Assembly (NCBI GenBank): GCA_001557505.1
Contig: LSAX01000009.1
Span: 2,046,001-2,110,000, forward strand
Origin: Reticulascus tulasneorum
Lineage: Eukaryota > Ascomycota > Sordariomycetes > Glomerellales > Reticulascaceae
Direction: 5' to 3'
DNA length: 64,000 bases
Shown here piece after piece: positions 22,715 to 34,826 of this stretch. The notes under the pieces were generated by a model, which saw nothing but the letters and a program-made list of their open reading frames with translations, was not told the DNA's origin and searched no databases. The translations under genes were made by a program, and so were the position numbers. How positions within the stretch are numbered: position 1 is the stretch's first letter; each line of letters begins with the position of its first letter.

Positions 22715-24038
22715 TCACTTTCGTGGTTTCGTGATGTCGAAGAACTCCGTCAATCCCTGCACCACTGCCTCGACATTCATATTCACCAACGGCATGCGAT
22801 CGTACGAATCCTCCTTCATAATGGCCACCAAAGCAAGATACCGATCAACCTCCCTCAGCATGATGGGGCGGTTAGAATCATGCAGAACCATGCAGCTCTC
22901 GGCCCAGTTACAAGCAATCTGGTCCTCCACCTTTGCATCCCACGGCTCGCCTTCGAGCTTCTTGCGCTGGCTGTCAGACCGCGGCCAGCTGCCGTAGACC
23001 TCGGTGATGTCGATGATGACGTCGATGTAGTCGGAGCAGATCTCGTAGCTGGCCATGTCCGCCACGGCACTATCGGTGGCAATGTAGATCTTGGAAAGCA
23101 CGTCGAAGAGGTACGCCTTCTCGAAGCGGCAGGTGCGGCAGAGATTAGTGAGCATAGCCTCGAGGGTGCCGAGCTGCGGGATGAGTTTCTGGATGACTTT
23201 GCTGAACGCCTCGAAGATGCTGTGGTTATAGATGCTGGTGGGGTGGAAAGTCACGGGGGCGTTCTCGAATCCATGGTCGGAAAGTTCATCCTGGATGCGA
23301 ATTGTGATGTCTCGCTGGATGTCGAGTTTATAGTCATCGGACAGGCCGTCGACTTTATGTATGAAGACCTCGATATTTATGTTGGGGTATGTCCGTTGCA
23401 GGTTCAGAATTGTGGCATTCAGCCGCGCGACTGCCTCAAGATAATCATCTTGTGCATCGATGACCCAGATCAAGGCGCCAATCTCTCCGAAGATTGCTTC
23501 CATGTCGTAGCCATTGTCGAATATGTCGATCTGGCCTGGGAAATCCCAGACTTGAAAGTCCATGAACGATCTTGACTGGGAGTCAGCACTGGTTCAGCAT
23601 CAGAGGCATTCATCGATGCACTTACGCCATTGAATCCTTTTGTATCCGAGCTGTCGACTCGAGGAAGAGTGTCTCATTTGGTGGGAGTTTGTGGAAGACA
23701 ACACTTGAAATAGACGACTTTCCGCTCCTGCATCTTCACTTTAGACGACGATCGTGACTGAGAATCGCCCAGCCCAGTGTCCTTGCTTACCTCCGTTGGC
23801 CCATCAGAAGAAGTCTAGGCTTTCCTTTCGCAGGTGGCCCTGGCGGAGCCTCTACTTGCTTGGCCCCATCCGTTTTGAGTGGTACTCCTCTGTGACTCTG
23901 TTCGTAGACACGTTGTAGGGTTAGCGCAGCTGGACTTTCATAGCCACGCATTTGCGAGGATAGTCCATGAACTAATGGGCCAGCACCACCATCCACTCGG
24001 AAGGGCTCTGAACAGCTAGGTTGGCGAGACTCGGTCAT
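22715..24038 (-). CDS. GTR2: Rag-family GTPase Gtr2 (RagC/D type)
   Basis: Small GTPase that pairs with Gtr1 on the vacuole and passes amino-acid signals to TORC1. Exons 24038-23791, 23727-23626 and 23570-22715 sum to 1206 nt and 401 aa. The P-loop reads GQRRSGKSS across the first splice junction (about residues 80-88). DFPGQ is the G3 motif, [11 protein letters not shown] carries G4, and [13 protein letters not shown] begins the roadblock-like C-terminal half, all as in RagC/Gtr2 rather than RagA/Gtr1. About 75 residues precede the GTPase fold, rich in Gly, Pro and Ser, with no recognised domain; yeast Gtr2 (341 aa) lacks an extension of this length. The start at 24038 is the first ATG of the frame and a later start would lose nothing conserved, so the N-terminus is uncertain. 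Confidence 0.95.
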
Positions 24039-25923
24039 ATTGTAGTTGTGGCCGGAGCCGGAACCAAAAGTGATAGGTTGTGAGCACTGGAGCTTTCCAG
24101 GTCGGGCGACGGATCAGAGGTCCGAACAGCGATTTGAAATGCAGCCTTTCTCCAGTTCTGCATCAGATCTCCTCGCGCTATCTCATGAATTTGCGAGCTG
24201 CGTGTTGAGAAGAAGCAACGTAGGTGAATGTTCCAAATGACTCGCTAGATTTGCTGGCTGTTGATCATGTAGTTGCTTTTCTGAGATCATAACCCCGTCG
24301 CACCTTCCTGCCCAAGATGACGGGTCGTTCCTGCCTTCCAGCTTGCAGCGTACTTTCATCAGCTGGCCGAGAAGTCGATTTTCCGTCGTAGATGACCGCA
24401 CATCGATACGTCTGTCATATGCGGCAAGGAGAGCGGAAACATGCATGCAATCGGCAGAGTGAAACACAAATGCGCGTCTTATCTTCGAATATGCGGCCGC
24501 AACTGTCCAGTCTATCGAATTCATGGATTCCATGACGGAGGTCTCGGAGAGGGAACGAGAATAAAGTCGCTGATCTTACGGTCGTACAGATATCGCAGGG
24601 GGCTCAGCCGTTCCAGTGGCAATATGACTCAATATGTCCTCCTGGTTTTCCAGCGCAGTGACTACTGCCTGGCTTTGCCACGCGTAACATCAACCATTCC
24701 ACACTACGAGTCAAAGCTTGACGCGAAACTTCGCTCAGAAATCGTACCGGGCTTGTCATTGCGGTTCGCTGGGAGACTATCCGGCCGTGCCATGAGAGCA
24801 TCGTCATGGCACCAATCGTCTCATCTGCCACTGGCTGAGACAACCGGAGAGCTTCCAATCAAGGGGTCACAGCCTAGGAGCTTCCAAATTTTAAAAGGAT
24901 CTTACCTCCATGATTGGTGCCTAGTTCCTCCCGTTCTATGGCGATTACTCGAGATAGGCCGCAAGTCCGTCCCCTGTCCTTGCCCGCCCTTGGTGGTAAG
25001 GGACTTGGACGTGAGGTGAGAGTCCCGAACTGTCGGTCAAATGAGGTCGTCAAGGCTTGCGTGACTGCTCGCAGGTCAGTGAATCAAATCGCCGGGGGCT
25101 GCTGTATTTTGAAATGCATCGTACTAACCGTACTGACCTATGACTGGCGTTTACATAAGCTGTGGAGCTGGCTCGAAAATATGAAGCAATTGGCAGAAAC
25201 GAGGAGGTGGAAAGCAAGCTATTCCCAAGATACAGAGAGCGATAAGCCCTGGATGGATAGTGGCACTGCGTCACGCCTGGCTGCATGGATGGATTAAGCG
25301 AGAATCCGCTCCCCCTCTCCCTCAAGCCCCAGCCTAGGTCGGTGTGATGTATACGCCTTGTGAGAATGCCGTAAGATCGACAGGCAACCAGGCTCTGGTC
25401 TAACAGCGAGTAGGCGGCACACATTTTACAGGCTCAATCTCAACGAGGATAATCCCCATCGGCTACACATTCTGTCGAGCATTATTTCATTGGGTGGATT
25501 GGTTCTAGGGCGTCTGTGAAGTCGTGTCATCCAACATCTTAGTCTGGGCTCGTCTCTGCTCTCACATTGACTCGAAAGAGCCTGAAGAACAGGGAATAGA
25601 GGCAAGGACGCTGTTGTCGCGATTTACTACAGGATTAAAATTTCGGATTCAATGGGTAATTGCCATGACCAGTTGCTGGGAGAGGTACATAAGTCATCGT
25701 TCGTTCAAGGACACCGATCCGGATGATACAATTTCCCCGACATCGGTATTGTCTATCCAAGGTCCGCAACAGAATCTATGACCGTGAATTAAAGACATGA
25801 TCTAGAGCTTTCCCTGTAATGAATGGCAGCGGCATGCCAAGGGGCCCTATCCAACCAATACCCTTTCCCCAGTATTGGACTTTCCAAGAACTCAGATGCC
25901 AAGGTCAAGCGGCTTATATGCAC
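24039..25923. other. Gene-free 1.9-kb region upstream of gtr2
   Basis: A plus-strand frame at 24441-25019 (192 codons) and a minus-strand frame at 24183-24533 have no domain-like content. A possible last exon of the MIF-fold gene may lie at about 25817-25793 (see that entry). Otherwise nothing recognised. Confidence 0.45.
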
Positions 25924-27055
25924 TCACCTTGGCAGCCTCGGGACAGGTTCGTTCTTTGGTGAACGGCCGAAGAGCGAGGCCACAAAGCTCTTCCTATGTT
26001 TCACCTTCTTCCTCTCTTCGATCGGCTTCGCTATGAGGAGCCTTTCGGGCTTCTCTTCAGCATTATGCGAGGTTGTAGGAATCAGAGTCAATGGAGGAGG
26101 GCTTACTCCAACACTTTGCGGTAGCCCTGCACTATGCGGAGGCGTTGGTGGTGGTGGGAATGCTGCTGTGGTTGGGCTTGATTTGAGTGCAGAAAAGGAC
26201 TGCTCAAGTATTAGCATTCTCGCTGGAGATGCGAAAGACGCATGATCACCACTGACCTTGACTGTGAGTCTCTTTCTAGACCTCCTTTGGGCAATGCTCT
26301 GATCCTCCTCTCCGCCGTCTAGCTCGGCAATCTCCCCGGCCGTCGTCTTTCCATTCCAAGCACTATTCTCGTCTGGGACCGCCACAAACTGGATGTAGCC
26401 TCGAGAAGCTGGCACCTCGATCGCGTCCGCGATGTGCTTCTGGATGAGGACGGTGTTCCTCTTGTTTTTCGTCGGCTGAATCTCACACGACAGCGCTTGG
26501 ATGGACATGGTGTATGCCGGGTCGAAAGTCCCGCCAAATAGCATGCATACACCATGGTGCAGAGTGACCACGATTGAGGATACCGGCCGCTGATATCTGA
26601 TGGATAACTGGTATGTAAGATCCGTAAGGAAGGCGAACTCATCGCTGACCTGTGAGGTAGGTTAGCTAAGTAACCTAGTGCACCGGGTTGAGAGGCCGAC
26701 GAACAATAACGTTGGTCCGCAAGTCTGCCATGACAATCGCCTCGTTCCGGATGCGATCCCTTCCTTGATTCACCTCCCTGGTTCCTTGAAAGGCATCCTC
26801 AAAGTAAGAACTTCGATGTTTAGCCAGCTCAGCGTGGGTTTTTGATTTCCTGGACTGTCGTTTCCCATCGCCAGGCAGATCCTCGTCGACCAACCTCACG
26901 AGGTGGTCATCTTGAGGGATCGGTGGGGGGGTTAGTTCGCTCATCTCGATGGCTTTTCGTTCCGCAAAGGATAGTTGGGGAGCGGTTGCTGGCCGGGCGA
27001 ATTGGTCTGCTGGTGAATCCCGTAGATGAGAATCCGGGGATCTAGAATAGACCAT
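25924..27055 (-). CDS. MIF-fold (tautomerase superfamily) protein with long extensions
   Basis: Exon 1 is 27055-26705 and exon 2 runs 26649-25924. The first 105 or so residues (MVYSRSPDSHLRDSPADQF) are probably disordered. From about residue 107, ADLRTNVIVSDEFAFLTDLT, RPVSSIVVTLHHGVCMLFGG and NTVLIQKHIADAIEVPASRG follow the fold of macrophage migration inhibitory factor. The tail has proline-rich and basic patches. In MIF the catalytic residue is an N-terminal proline; here the matching position is internal and, in my alignment, a valine, so tautomerase activity is unlikely. A 57-nt segment (GTCAGT donor, GCTAATAC branch, GAGCAG acceptor) inside exon 2 looks like another intron that keeps the frame. 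Length is 358 aa, or 339 aa if it is removed. The TGA at the end sits inside a GTGAGT donor-like site. Role unknown. Confidence 0.8.
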
Positions 27056-28811
27056 GGTATGGTGTGAGGGGTGCAGAGAAGATAAAGGCAATGCTGGATG
27101 CTAGCTATCAGATAGTGTTTTGAGCTACGCAGACGATCTGCAATAGAGTTGGCCCAGACTCGGTCATGCAGGTTATAGCTGAGAGTTTACTGAACAGTCA
27201 TACGCCACAATCCAGCAAGTAAGGTGAAATTGACTCGCGATATCGATTGCTAGGCAAAACTCGGTGCGCCGGATCCAGATGCCTGGTTCTAGAATTGAAG
27301 TCTAGGCGGTGTTATCCTGGCTGTCTGGACTTCCGGCTAGTGCTTAGAGGCAATGATCGATGTTATAAGGGAGCAGCTTCTCCCGAACGAGATATGACTG
27401 TCGATGATAGTCAGGGCTAGTAGACGATTTTGATATATGGTAACGAGCTTTGAGGCGGCCTGCACAGAGCAAACAGTTTCCCTCCGAAAGCTGCGCATAA
27501 AGTGTTAAGGTGAATGCGGCGTGAACAAGGTTTGCGTGACTCGATGCTTGCCGATCTCCAGCAGCTGGGGAGGCCGGATACGTATGGTCAGCCCGGAAGC
27601 AGCGATGAGCGAATTTTAGTAGGAAAAGAACGCGACTCCTTCGATTACGCTTTGGTACGACTATGAGGGGAGGGGGAAATGGAGAGCAAGCCAAAAGGAA
27701 ATAAGGGCAGCGCAGCGATGGAAAAGGAGATATCATGGTCGCACGGGGGTGGTCACCGGAGGTGGAGGGGATCCAACGTGTGGAACATGATCATTCGTAG
27801 CACGAAGGAGTTCGGCACCCGCACTTCACCCTCATATCTCAGACAAAACAAGACCGTAATTACTTCTTGTCCATCAATTGCTCAGTTTCTTTGTTTGTAT
27901 CACAAATGGCGGCAGAGGGAGGGGATCCGGGTACCTGCTCATTGTCTCAAACAGCTGCCACTAATCCAGTACATAAACGCTATCTTTGGCATATAAAGTC
28001 GCAAGATGCGGTACTGCCAGCCCCTATCACCATGCCCTTGGAAATTGAGAATAGGTCCGAGATCAAGATTGTCGCCTCTTATCTAAAAAGGAGGTTGCAA
28101 GGCAATGCTCATGGCCCTCTCGGCACGGTGAGGCTTTGCAAGATCCACCCGTTAAGCTAAAGAAGACGCGAGATAGTCAGGACTATAACCAAGACCATCA
28201 AAACCCGGCCTTATGAATGGCCAATGGAAGGTTTGCCCGCAAGTGTGATGTGTGGCCGTGCTACTACGTAGTGAACTGTCCGGCATCATTAGGACACCTA
28301 CTTACCCAACTGCGTACTAATCAACCTGATCCGGGGTAGCTACCTAGCCTACCTGCAGTAGTCTTTCATAAGAAGATTGGCCGATTGATTGGTGCCATAC
28401 ATAGCACTCCGCACTGACCAAGAAACGCAAGATCCAAGTTCCCTGGACACATGTGAAAGACAAACGTACGACACCCCGCTGTTGTGGACATTAGTCCCTA
28501 TTTTGACGAGAGACATGGTCTATCAAACCCGTAAAACACTAGCGTTCCGCATTTCTTGAGCATTCTCACTCTCGCCCCCCGACGCTGTCGGTATACGTCT
28601 ATACGTGCTTCAGACGCGGATCAATAATATAGGTAACATTCGTTGAACAACCGCCATTAGCCAATAAGTAATATGAATACATGGGCATGGCTTTTGAATG
28701 CGAGCCAATTGCCTCGCAAATAGTTGGGTTCCGATGCATCTCTCCATAACCGTGCAAGTACCAGCCAACATAATTCTTCGTTCCAGACCAGATCAAGTGG
28801 ACTACGACATC
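27056..28811. other. Gene-free 1.75-kb region upstream of the MIF-fold gene
   Basis: Only short unconvincing frames on either strand. It should include the promoter of the MIF-fold gene and the 3' UTR of the next minus-strand gene. No motif recognised. Confidence 0.45.
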
Positions 28812-29616
28812 TCACGCCATTTGCGAATCGGCCACGGGTGACTGTCGCCCAAATGACGAAGGCACCGGGCTGCCCGACTTGCGCCGTCCGTGAGCAGCAG
28901 AGCTAACATTCCTCTCCATGCCCATTTGATATGCGGCAATCCCAAGCACGATAGCCTCGAGTGGGATCAAGAGAACAGACAAATAGAGGCCGGCCTTGCT
29001 CTGCTTGCACATAGTGCTGAAATGCGGCCGAGTGACCATGACAAGATCCTGCCAGCGGCATGTCCAGCTCTGGAGTGTATCATCCGTAGTGGAGGTGTTG
29101 ACGGAGTAGAAAAACGCCATGGCAATAACAGCCGCAATCAGACCAAACGCAGGTGCCACGAAGGTCACCGAGTTGTGAATGAAAGTTCGGTCTCGGAGCT
29201 GGAGGTGGAAAATGTGGGTTAGCCAAGGCAATGTTCCGGAAGTGGGAGGCCAGGGTGCGGCGACCATGTTCCAGGGACGGACTTACAAACTTGACTTTGC
29301 TGCATAGAAGCGAGACGGCATTGGCTAGAATGACGATGGCACTTCCCACAACCAGAGCGACCGTTGGCCTCAGATCGAAGCGTTCGGGCCATAGCGGGAG
29401 GAAGAAATCGCCGGCTACGTGCGTGGCGTCGTAGACGGCGAGAGCATCGGCCGAGACTCCGATGATGGTGATGCCCGCAAGCAGAGCAACAGCCGTGAGG
29501 CCGATTCTTGAGCCATCCAGGGCGCGAAGGGTTCGGAGCTTGGACTGCAAGTGGAGATCTTGCGAGTCGACCTCGAAGTCGGAGGTCAAGTGCTGGTTCT
29601 TTGGCTCGGAAGACAT
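28812..29616 (-). CDS. Predicted four-helix membrane protein, unknown function
   Basis: Exons 29616-29287 and 29198-28812 total 717 nt and 238 aa. After a polar start (MSSEPKNQHLTSDFEVDSQD) there are four hydrophobic segments: IGLTAVALLAGITIIGVSA, PTVALVVGSAIVILANAVSL, SVTFVAPAFGLIAAVIAMAF and GLYLSVLLIPLEAIVLGIAA. The short tail is polar and Ser/Arg-rich (HGRRKSGSPVPSSFGRQS). The four-helix layout resembles MARVEL-like fungal membrane proteins, but I recognise no diagnostic motif. The single 88-nt intron (GTAAGT donor, CTCCAG acceptor) falls in the loop between helices 2 and 3. The 5' leader is strongly pyrimidine-rich on the coding strand. Confidence 0.8.
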
Positions 29617-32600
29617 GGTCGCGATCGAATTGAGTATCAAACTCGCGAAGAAACCGAAAACGAGATTTGGGGATAAGAGAAGAAGAGGAGGAGGAAGAGA
29701 AAGGGAACTGGTACAGGCTGTTGCTTCACGAAGGAAAAAGACGGAAGAAACAAAAGGAGATACCACACAGTCAGTCAGTCACCACAAACCCGTCGAAACT
29801 TTTCGAGGGGGAAACGAAACATACAAATAGAAGCTGGACGAGCCAAAGATAGGCGCCTTGCCGTGTCTTGCTGCTGCTGTGAACCACGACGGGCACGCCA
29901 TCAATCTTTGGACAGGCAGATCGGCCATCCAAAATTATCATAGTGAAGCGTCGCGCCGATGCAAGATAAGTTAGGCGCGCTGGCGGACGGTTCACGGCCA
30001 GTGTTGAAGCTCAGAAAGGGCCAGAAATAGCTCCGGGGCACGAGATTGGCTGCGTGCCCGCAGATGGCCTGGTCCCTATTCTGGTCGTCCCGGGCGCTTA
30101 GAGCCTGGCGAGAGATCGGCACGCCCAATCACCCTCCGCCAAGGCGACTTTGAATTAAATTCGCATCGGCAAACGCTGATTTGTGTTTGTCGTCCGGGGC
30201 GGGAAGAGAAGATGCATCGCAGGATGTGCAAATGTTGGAGGAAAGGGGGAAATCCCGTGTCGCTTTTTCCTGGCCTGCTTCTGATCAAGTTACCTTGTAA
30301 ATTGAGGTCTCACTTCCTGCGTGCCTTCCTTCTCAGACCAAGGCGAAGCCCCCCCACCCCTATTTTTTTTTATTGTAATAAATTCTTGGTCACGTGATAT
30401 ATCACATGAACATCCCCATCCTCCTCTTACGAAAGGAACCTGGGCTCGGGAAAGAGCGAGAGGGCAAGTAAGCTTAAGTGGGTCCATTTTGTCATTTATG
30501 ATGAGAAGGACCGCGGCGGGATGTGGGGTTTCCTCGTGCGACGGAGGTTTTGAGCTCTCGGGACCGACATTCACAAAAAAACTCTCTCCATCAAAAACGA
30601 ATGTCCTCGACACCATGTCTTTGGTGACGGGCATGCATTCTCCGCCGCAGTCACCTGGAAGGCGCCAAACTCCGCCGAATATTATATCGTCATTGAGCGG
30701 AGAACCGGTGGTGGTTGTATCAGCTTGCTTTAGCTAACGGCGCTCCCGTCACTGTCTCATGGTTGTTCGCTAGGTTCGCAGATTTGCTCATCAGTCGGTA
30801 TCTCGTCCAGAGCTAGCGCCGACATGAACAGGTATAGCCTGCGCTATTCGTGCTTCACACATCGTAATATGGTACGACATCTCGTCAATAGGCCCGTTCG
30901 GGTAGCTAGTAGCCTCAGAGACTCATGCGGAGTCCTCCCCGGTGTGGTATCGAAGCAGGGCCTTGACGTGTTGGCGGGATTCTAGCACACCTCTTGTTCC
31001 AAGCCATGATCCCAATGACTTGGTCTAGCTCAAGCCACCCACACGGCGAGCTCCGTCTCCGCGGACGGGACAGGTTTGCATTCATTCCCCGCAGCCACCT
31101 GGCGACAAGGGAATGAAATGAAGAACTCGGTAGCAACCGAGTCTGTCTTGCTTGATTCCAAATGGTAAGATTCGTTATTACGTATCGACATGGGTCGGCA
31201 GGGTTTTGGGGGAGTAATGCTCGTTTTCCGCGGGCCGCAATGGTGGTGTCGCCCTGACTATGATCTACAACTCCCGTGCCCCATTCACATCCTGACGTGG
31301 GAACTTTCTTCGGGCTCACAACGAACTCTAGCTTGGCTTGGACACTACGCCCAGCGAGGAGCCCGGCGCGGAGCGGAGAAGAAGCCCTCAGATCTCATAG
31401 GCCCATGTGCACCGGGCATGTTCATAATGCCATCAATGCTCCTTCTGCCGTTGCTTCTGAACCTTGGCTATGGGGGCCAGCTCCGTGCGGCTGAGAAATT
31501 TGAGTTCTGCCACGAGCCTGCAGAATGGTTCTCCACCCGGGTCGGTGGACGCGGTCGGCAAGGGGCCTAGAACTCCCTCGTACTGACAAATCCCCCCCCA
31601 CCACCACTCTGGATGAACGCTCCCGGCAAGGCATAAGCCTCGGAGGCTTGACGATACTTCGCTCAGCTTCATTGCGGCCATTGACGTTGACAACTCAAAT
31701 AATACACGGCTGAACACTGGCCGAGCAAGCAGCACGGCCGTGTTCACTAATCCAGCCGTGAACTTTGTCCAACTCTTCCTGCGGCCATCAGTGAGAGCAG
31801 CCTTGTAGCGGACATAGTGGACTGTGCCGCATCATGCCTCCAGGTGCTCTCCAGCTGTTGCACTGACCTGAATACTGGAAAGAGAAAGCTAGCGGGACTC
31901 GAACACATCATGGAGCATCCTCCAAGCAGGTTCATCATTGCTTGGTTCATTCGAGGAATGCCAGCTTCATCACACGTTGCTCTCCACCAAGACTCCCATT
32001 CCAACTCGACGCGTCTGTCTGTCTGCCAAACTACTCTGGCAAAGGTGAGCTCAGCTCTCACAGCTGGACACGGCAATGAACTCGCAGGCTCGCAATCAAG
32101 CCCTGATACTGAAACCCATGCACATTTAGTTCCCGAGACTCTGGCTCATAAGCACGCCACCACCTTCCGTCTGTCGCCTGTCCATAGTGTGGAAGCATGG
32201 ACATTACAGTTCCCCTTGCTTGATCCGTGGGCGTGGCTAGGCCTCTCAGCCCATTTCTCTGCAGTTCGGCCCCACGTGGAATTGGATTTACGGCCGTTCC
32301 TCCGGGGCCACACACACACACACACATCATGCAGGTCTCTCTCTGTGCCTCGAGCTTTTACCAGCTCGCCAGCCTGTCGCCCGCCAAGGGGGCCACGCCG
32401 GTAAATCAACACATCTCGCTTTTTTGGCAAAGGTTACCATTTTACTGCTGTTTCTACCATGAAAGCAGCGTGCAAAGCAGCTCGAGTCTCGTCTCCCCTC
32501 CCCTCAATTTCTCAGCCCCCTATTAACCTTTGCTGCAGGCAATTGGTTCGGTCCCACCCACCTTAGAGGCCGGCCAGCTTCAACAGCCTCGAAATGCCCA

Positions 32601-33302
32601 TCCCCTGCCCATTCTTGCATGCCCAATCTCTCATGTATGTCTCTTTTCCCTCATCATTATCTTAGCCTGTTGAGAAGTTCCTTGGAGGTTGCATGCCATT
32701 GGACAGGCTACGAGCTCTCGATGTCACTTCCACTGTGGGTTCAAGCCACCGGCGCGCCATGAACGCACTGTGATTTTGTCATGCATTTGGCCCAAACCCT
32801 TCGATCGGGTGTGCCTGTGACCCCCTGGCATCTTCTCCCTCAATCTTTAATTTGTAACTCATGGAGGGACAATCCCCCCATCCCCGGCATGGACATCCCT
32901 CTCACCCTTGTCATCCCGACCCAAATACTCGGGTTCAGACGCCACAACCCCCTCGAGCGACAGCCAACTGGCCGAGATTATCCTGGATGTAGCACCGCAG
33001 AGTACCTGTGCTTCATGATTCACGGTGCACCCGCCATGTGGGGATCGTTGACTTTCCCGGCATTTTGGTTGACGGACAATCTGTATTTGCTTTTCCTCAG
33101 CCTAGCCCAATGTCTCGGCTTATGTGTGGCCGTCTACGGCATTACACCATGATGGGTTGGCGATTTGGCCTGGCGATATAACTATCCATTGGTTTCCATC
33201 CCTCCATCATCACCACCTGCCCCCAAAATTTCTCCCCCTCCTCCAGCCATAACGTCTGCTTTACCATTCCATTGGGATTTGGCTACAGGCCTCTTGCACA
33301 CC
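29617..33302. other. 3.7-kb gene-free region
   Basis: The left part is the promoter and leader of the membrane protein gene; the right part is upstream of the 2EXR gene. It holds a CACGTG/GATA palindrome at 30390-30409 and a CA microsatellite at about 32309-32326. Frames of up to 195 codons occur (for example 31817-32404) but look random in composition. No transposon or RNA gene recognised. Confidence 0.45.
30390..30409. promoter_or_regulatory. CACGTG plus inverted GATA palindrome
   Basis: Twenty bases form a palindrome with one mismatched pair. It contains an E-box-type CACGTG and the perfect palindrome GTGATATATCAC (30394-30405), i.e. two GATA cores facing each other. bHLH and GATA factors bind such sites in fungi. 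It is about 770 bp upstream of the membrane protein start. The same 12-mer recurs at 46467. Function is inferred only. Confidence 0.3.
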
Positions 33303-34247
33303 ATGCCACCTACACCACCCCCAATGGCTAGGAGTCCTGAGTGCCAAGAAGCCTTAGCAGCGCCCCTGACGACTTTCGTAAGTTAGCCTCGGTGATCTCC
33401 CGCCCATAACAGCCCACTTCTGCGGACGGACGACTGACCGAAGACGTCACAGCACCTCTTCTCCAAACTCCCTGCAGAGCTTCGTCTCAAGATATGGAAC
33501 CTCAGCCTTCCTCCACCGCGCCTCGTACCCATAAGATGCGGTGCAAAGTGCATATCCTTCTCCTCACATTCCCGAACACCTCGCCCCTCCCAGTCCGGTT
33601 GCACGTCCTACGCCCCCATCCCCGTTAACCTCAGCGTCTGCCACGAGTCCCGATCGGAAGCATTAAAGAGCTACCGGCTGTCCTTTGGCATCACGCGGAA
33701 CCCGGGCCAGATATATTTCAACGCAGAGAATGACATTCTCTACTTCGGCGCCCGTGACGGTTACATGGCCTCCGAGGCACAATTCCTTACCGTCATGTCA
33801 CTCTGCAATCAAGACGAGCTCGCCTCGGTGCGGTCACTGGCTATCAACGACTCTCTCTTCTGGGTAGACAGCGTTTACCAGTCCATGAGCGCCGCCAGCT
33901 TGACGGTCGAGGTCATCAAACAGATCCGAGCCCGCATGCCGAGGCTGGAAGAGCTCACCTTCGTCCCCCGAGACGAGAACCCCATCTATTCCGACACGGC
34001 ATATCTCCTTGAGCCGGCGATCGGGCAGACGAGAATGGCGAGGCAGATCCAAGCCAGCATCAAGACGGTCCGCGACATGCACCCGGACTGGCAGCCCCCG
34101 AAATGGCGCATCATGATGCTGAGTGCCGTCCCGGAGACGGTTGTCCTTGATCGGAGCGTCATGGGCTTCGACTCGCCGAGGATATGGGGCGTTGATCGGG
34201 GTCTTCTGCGCCGGTTCCGAGAAGGCCTGGAGCTGAAGGCGGCCTAA
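33303..34247 (+). CDS. 2EXR-domain protein
   Basis: Exons 33303-33377 and 33453-34247 total 870 nt and 289 aa; the 75-nt intron has a GTAAGT donor and CACAG acceptor. Across the junction the protein reads TTFHLFSKLPAELRLKIWNL, the opening of the 2EXR family, a fungal domain resembling an F-box start and often found in multigene families. The motif VCHESRSEALKSYRLSF, also typical, follows at about residues 80-100. The C-terminal 150 residues have no recognised domain. The start at 33303 (MPPTPPPMARSPECQE) is the ATG nearest the domain; the frame is open further up to an ATG at 33165, adding 46 residues. Biochemical role unknown. Confidence 0.85.
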
Positions 34248-34826
34248 GGAGGGGATGAAGGACTCTACTTCGCTCGGCCGCGGGACCAAGCACGTGTGAT
34301 TGGGCCACGCGCTTCTGATGCATTGATATGGAAGGTTGGGAACGGAGGAAAGCAAAATCATTTCGGTGGTAGGGGTCTCTCCCTACGATACACGATGTGT
34401 GAGGAGAGACCGCACCCAGGGACACGCGGCAATGAATATACCCAGAGTGAAAGGAAAGGTCATGTGTGTCAACGCACCTTGTGTACGATATGTTATTTTA
34501 ATTCAAAAGGATATTTTGAATAATGGCGGTAACCACCCCCCCAAATTGACTTGATATTCAAGACACAGTATGTGCGAGACCCTTGGCTAGTGACAGCCAC
34601 CTCTGCATGTTAGCCTGCGAGTAATGGGCGTGTTGAAGAAACGCGGAGCTCTGACCCATGTCTCGGTGCGCATAAAAGTAGGCGAGGTAACATCCCACGT
34701 TCAGAAACAGATTTCGCAATTTGCCTTGTCCCGAGACATGATTATCTATCTATAATCTATCTATATCGATGCAGTCCCATGTTTTGTACAAGCCCCTCGA
34801 ACGCCCGTGATGATGCCACAAACCAG
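34248..34826. other. Convergent 3' region, 2EXR gene / LCAT-like gene
   Basis: About 580 bp between two converging stop codons. No recognisable feature beyond a short TATC/ATCT repeat at about 34742-34766. Confidence 0.4.

Noticed and set aside
22637..23575. 312-codon plus-strand frame
   Set aside because: It is exactly antisense to gtr2 exon 3, which is clearly the real gene.
24441..25019. 192-codon plus-strand frame upstream of gtr2
   Set aside because: Composition looks random (scattered Cys, Arg, His), no domain, no splice context, and no support from neighbours.
30321..30737. 138-codon plus-strand frame, considered as a small secreted protein
   Set aside because: No signal peptide, a Phe/Pro low-complexity start from a T run, and no cysteine pattern.
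31890..31915. tRNA B-box-like sequence GGGACTCGAAC on the plus strand
   Set aside because: The flanking bases cannot form a T-arm stem and no A-box lies at the right distance.
32735..32760. GGGTTCAAGCC resembling a tRNA B box
   Set aside because: T-stem pairing fails after the first base pair.
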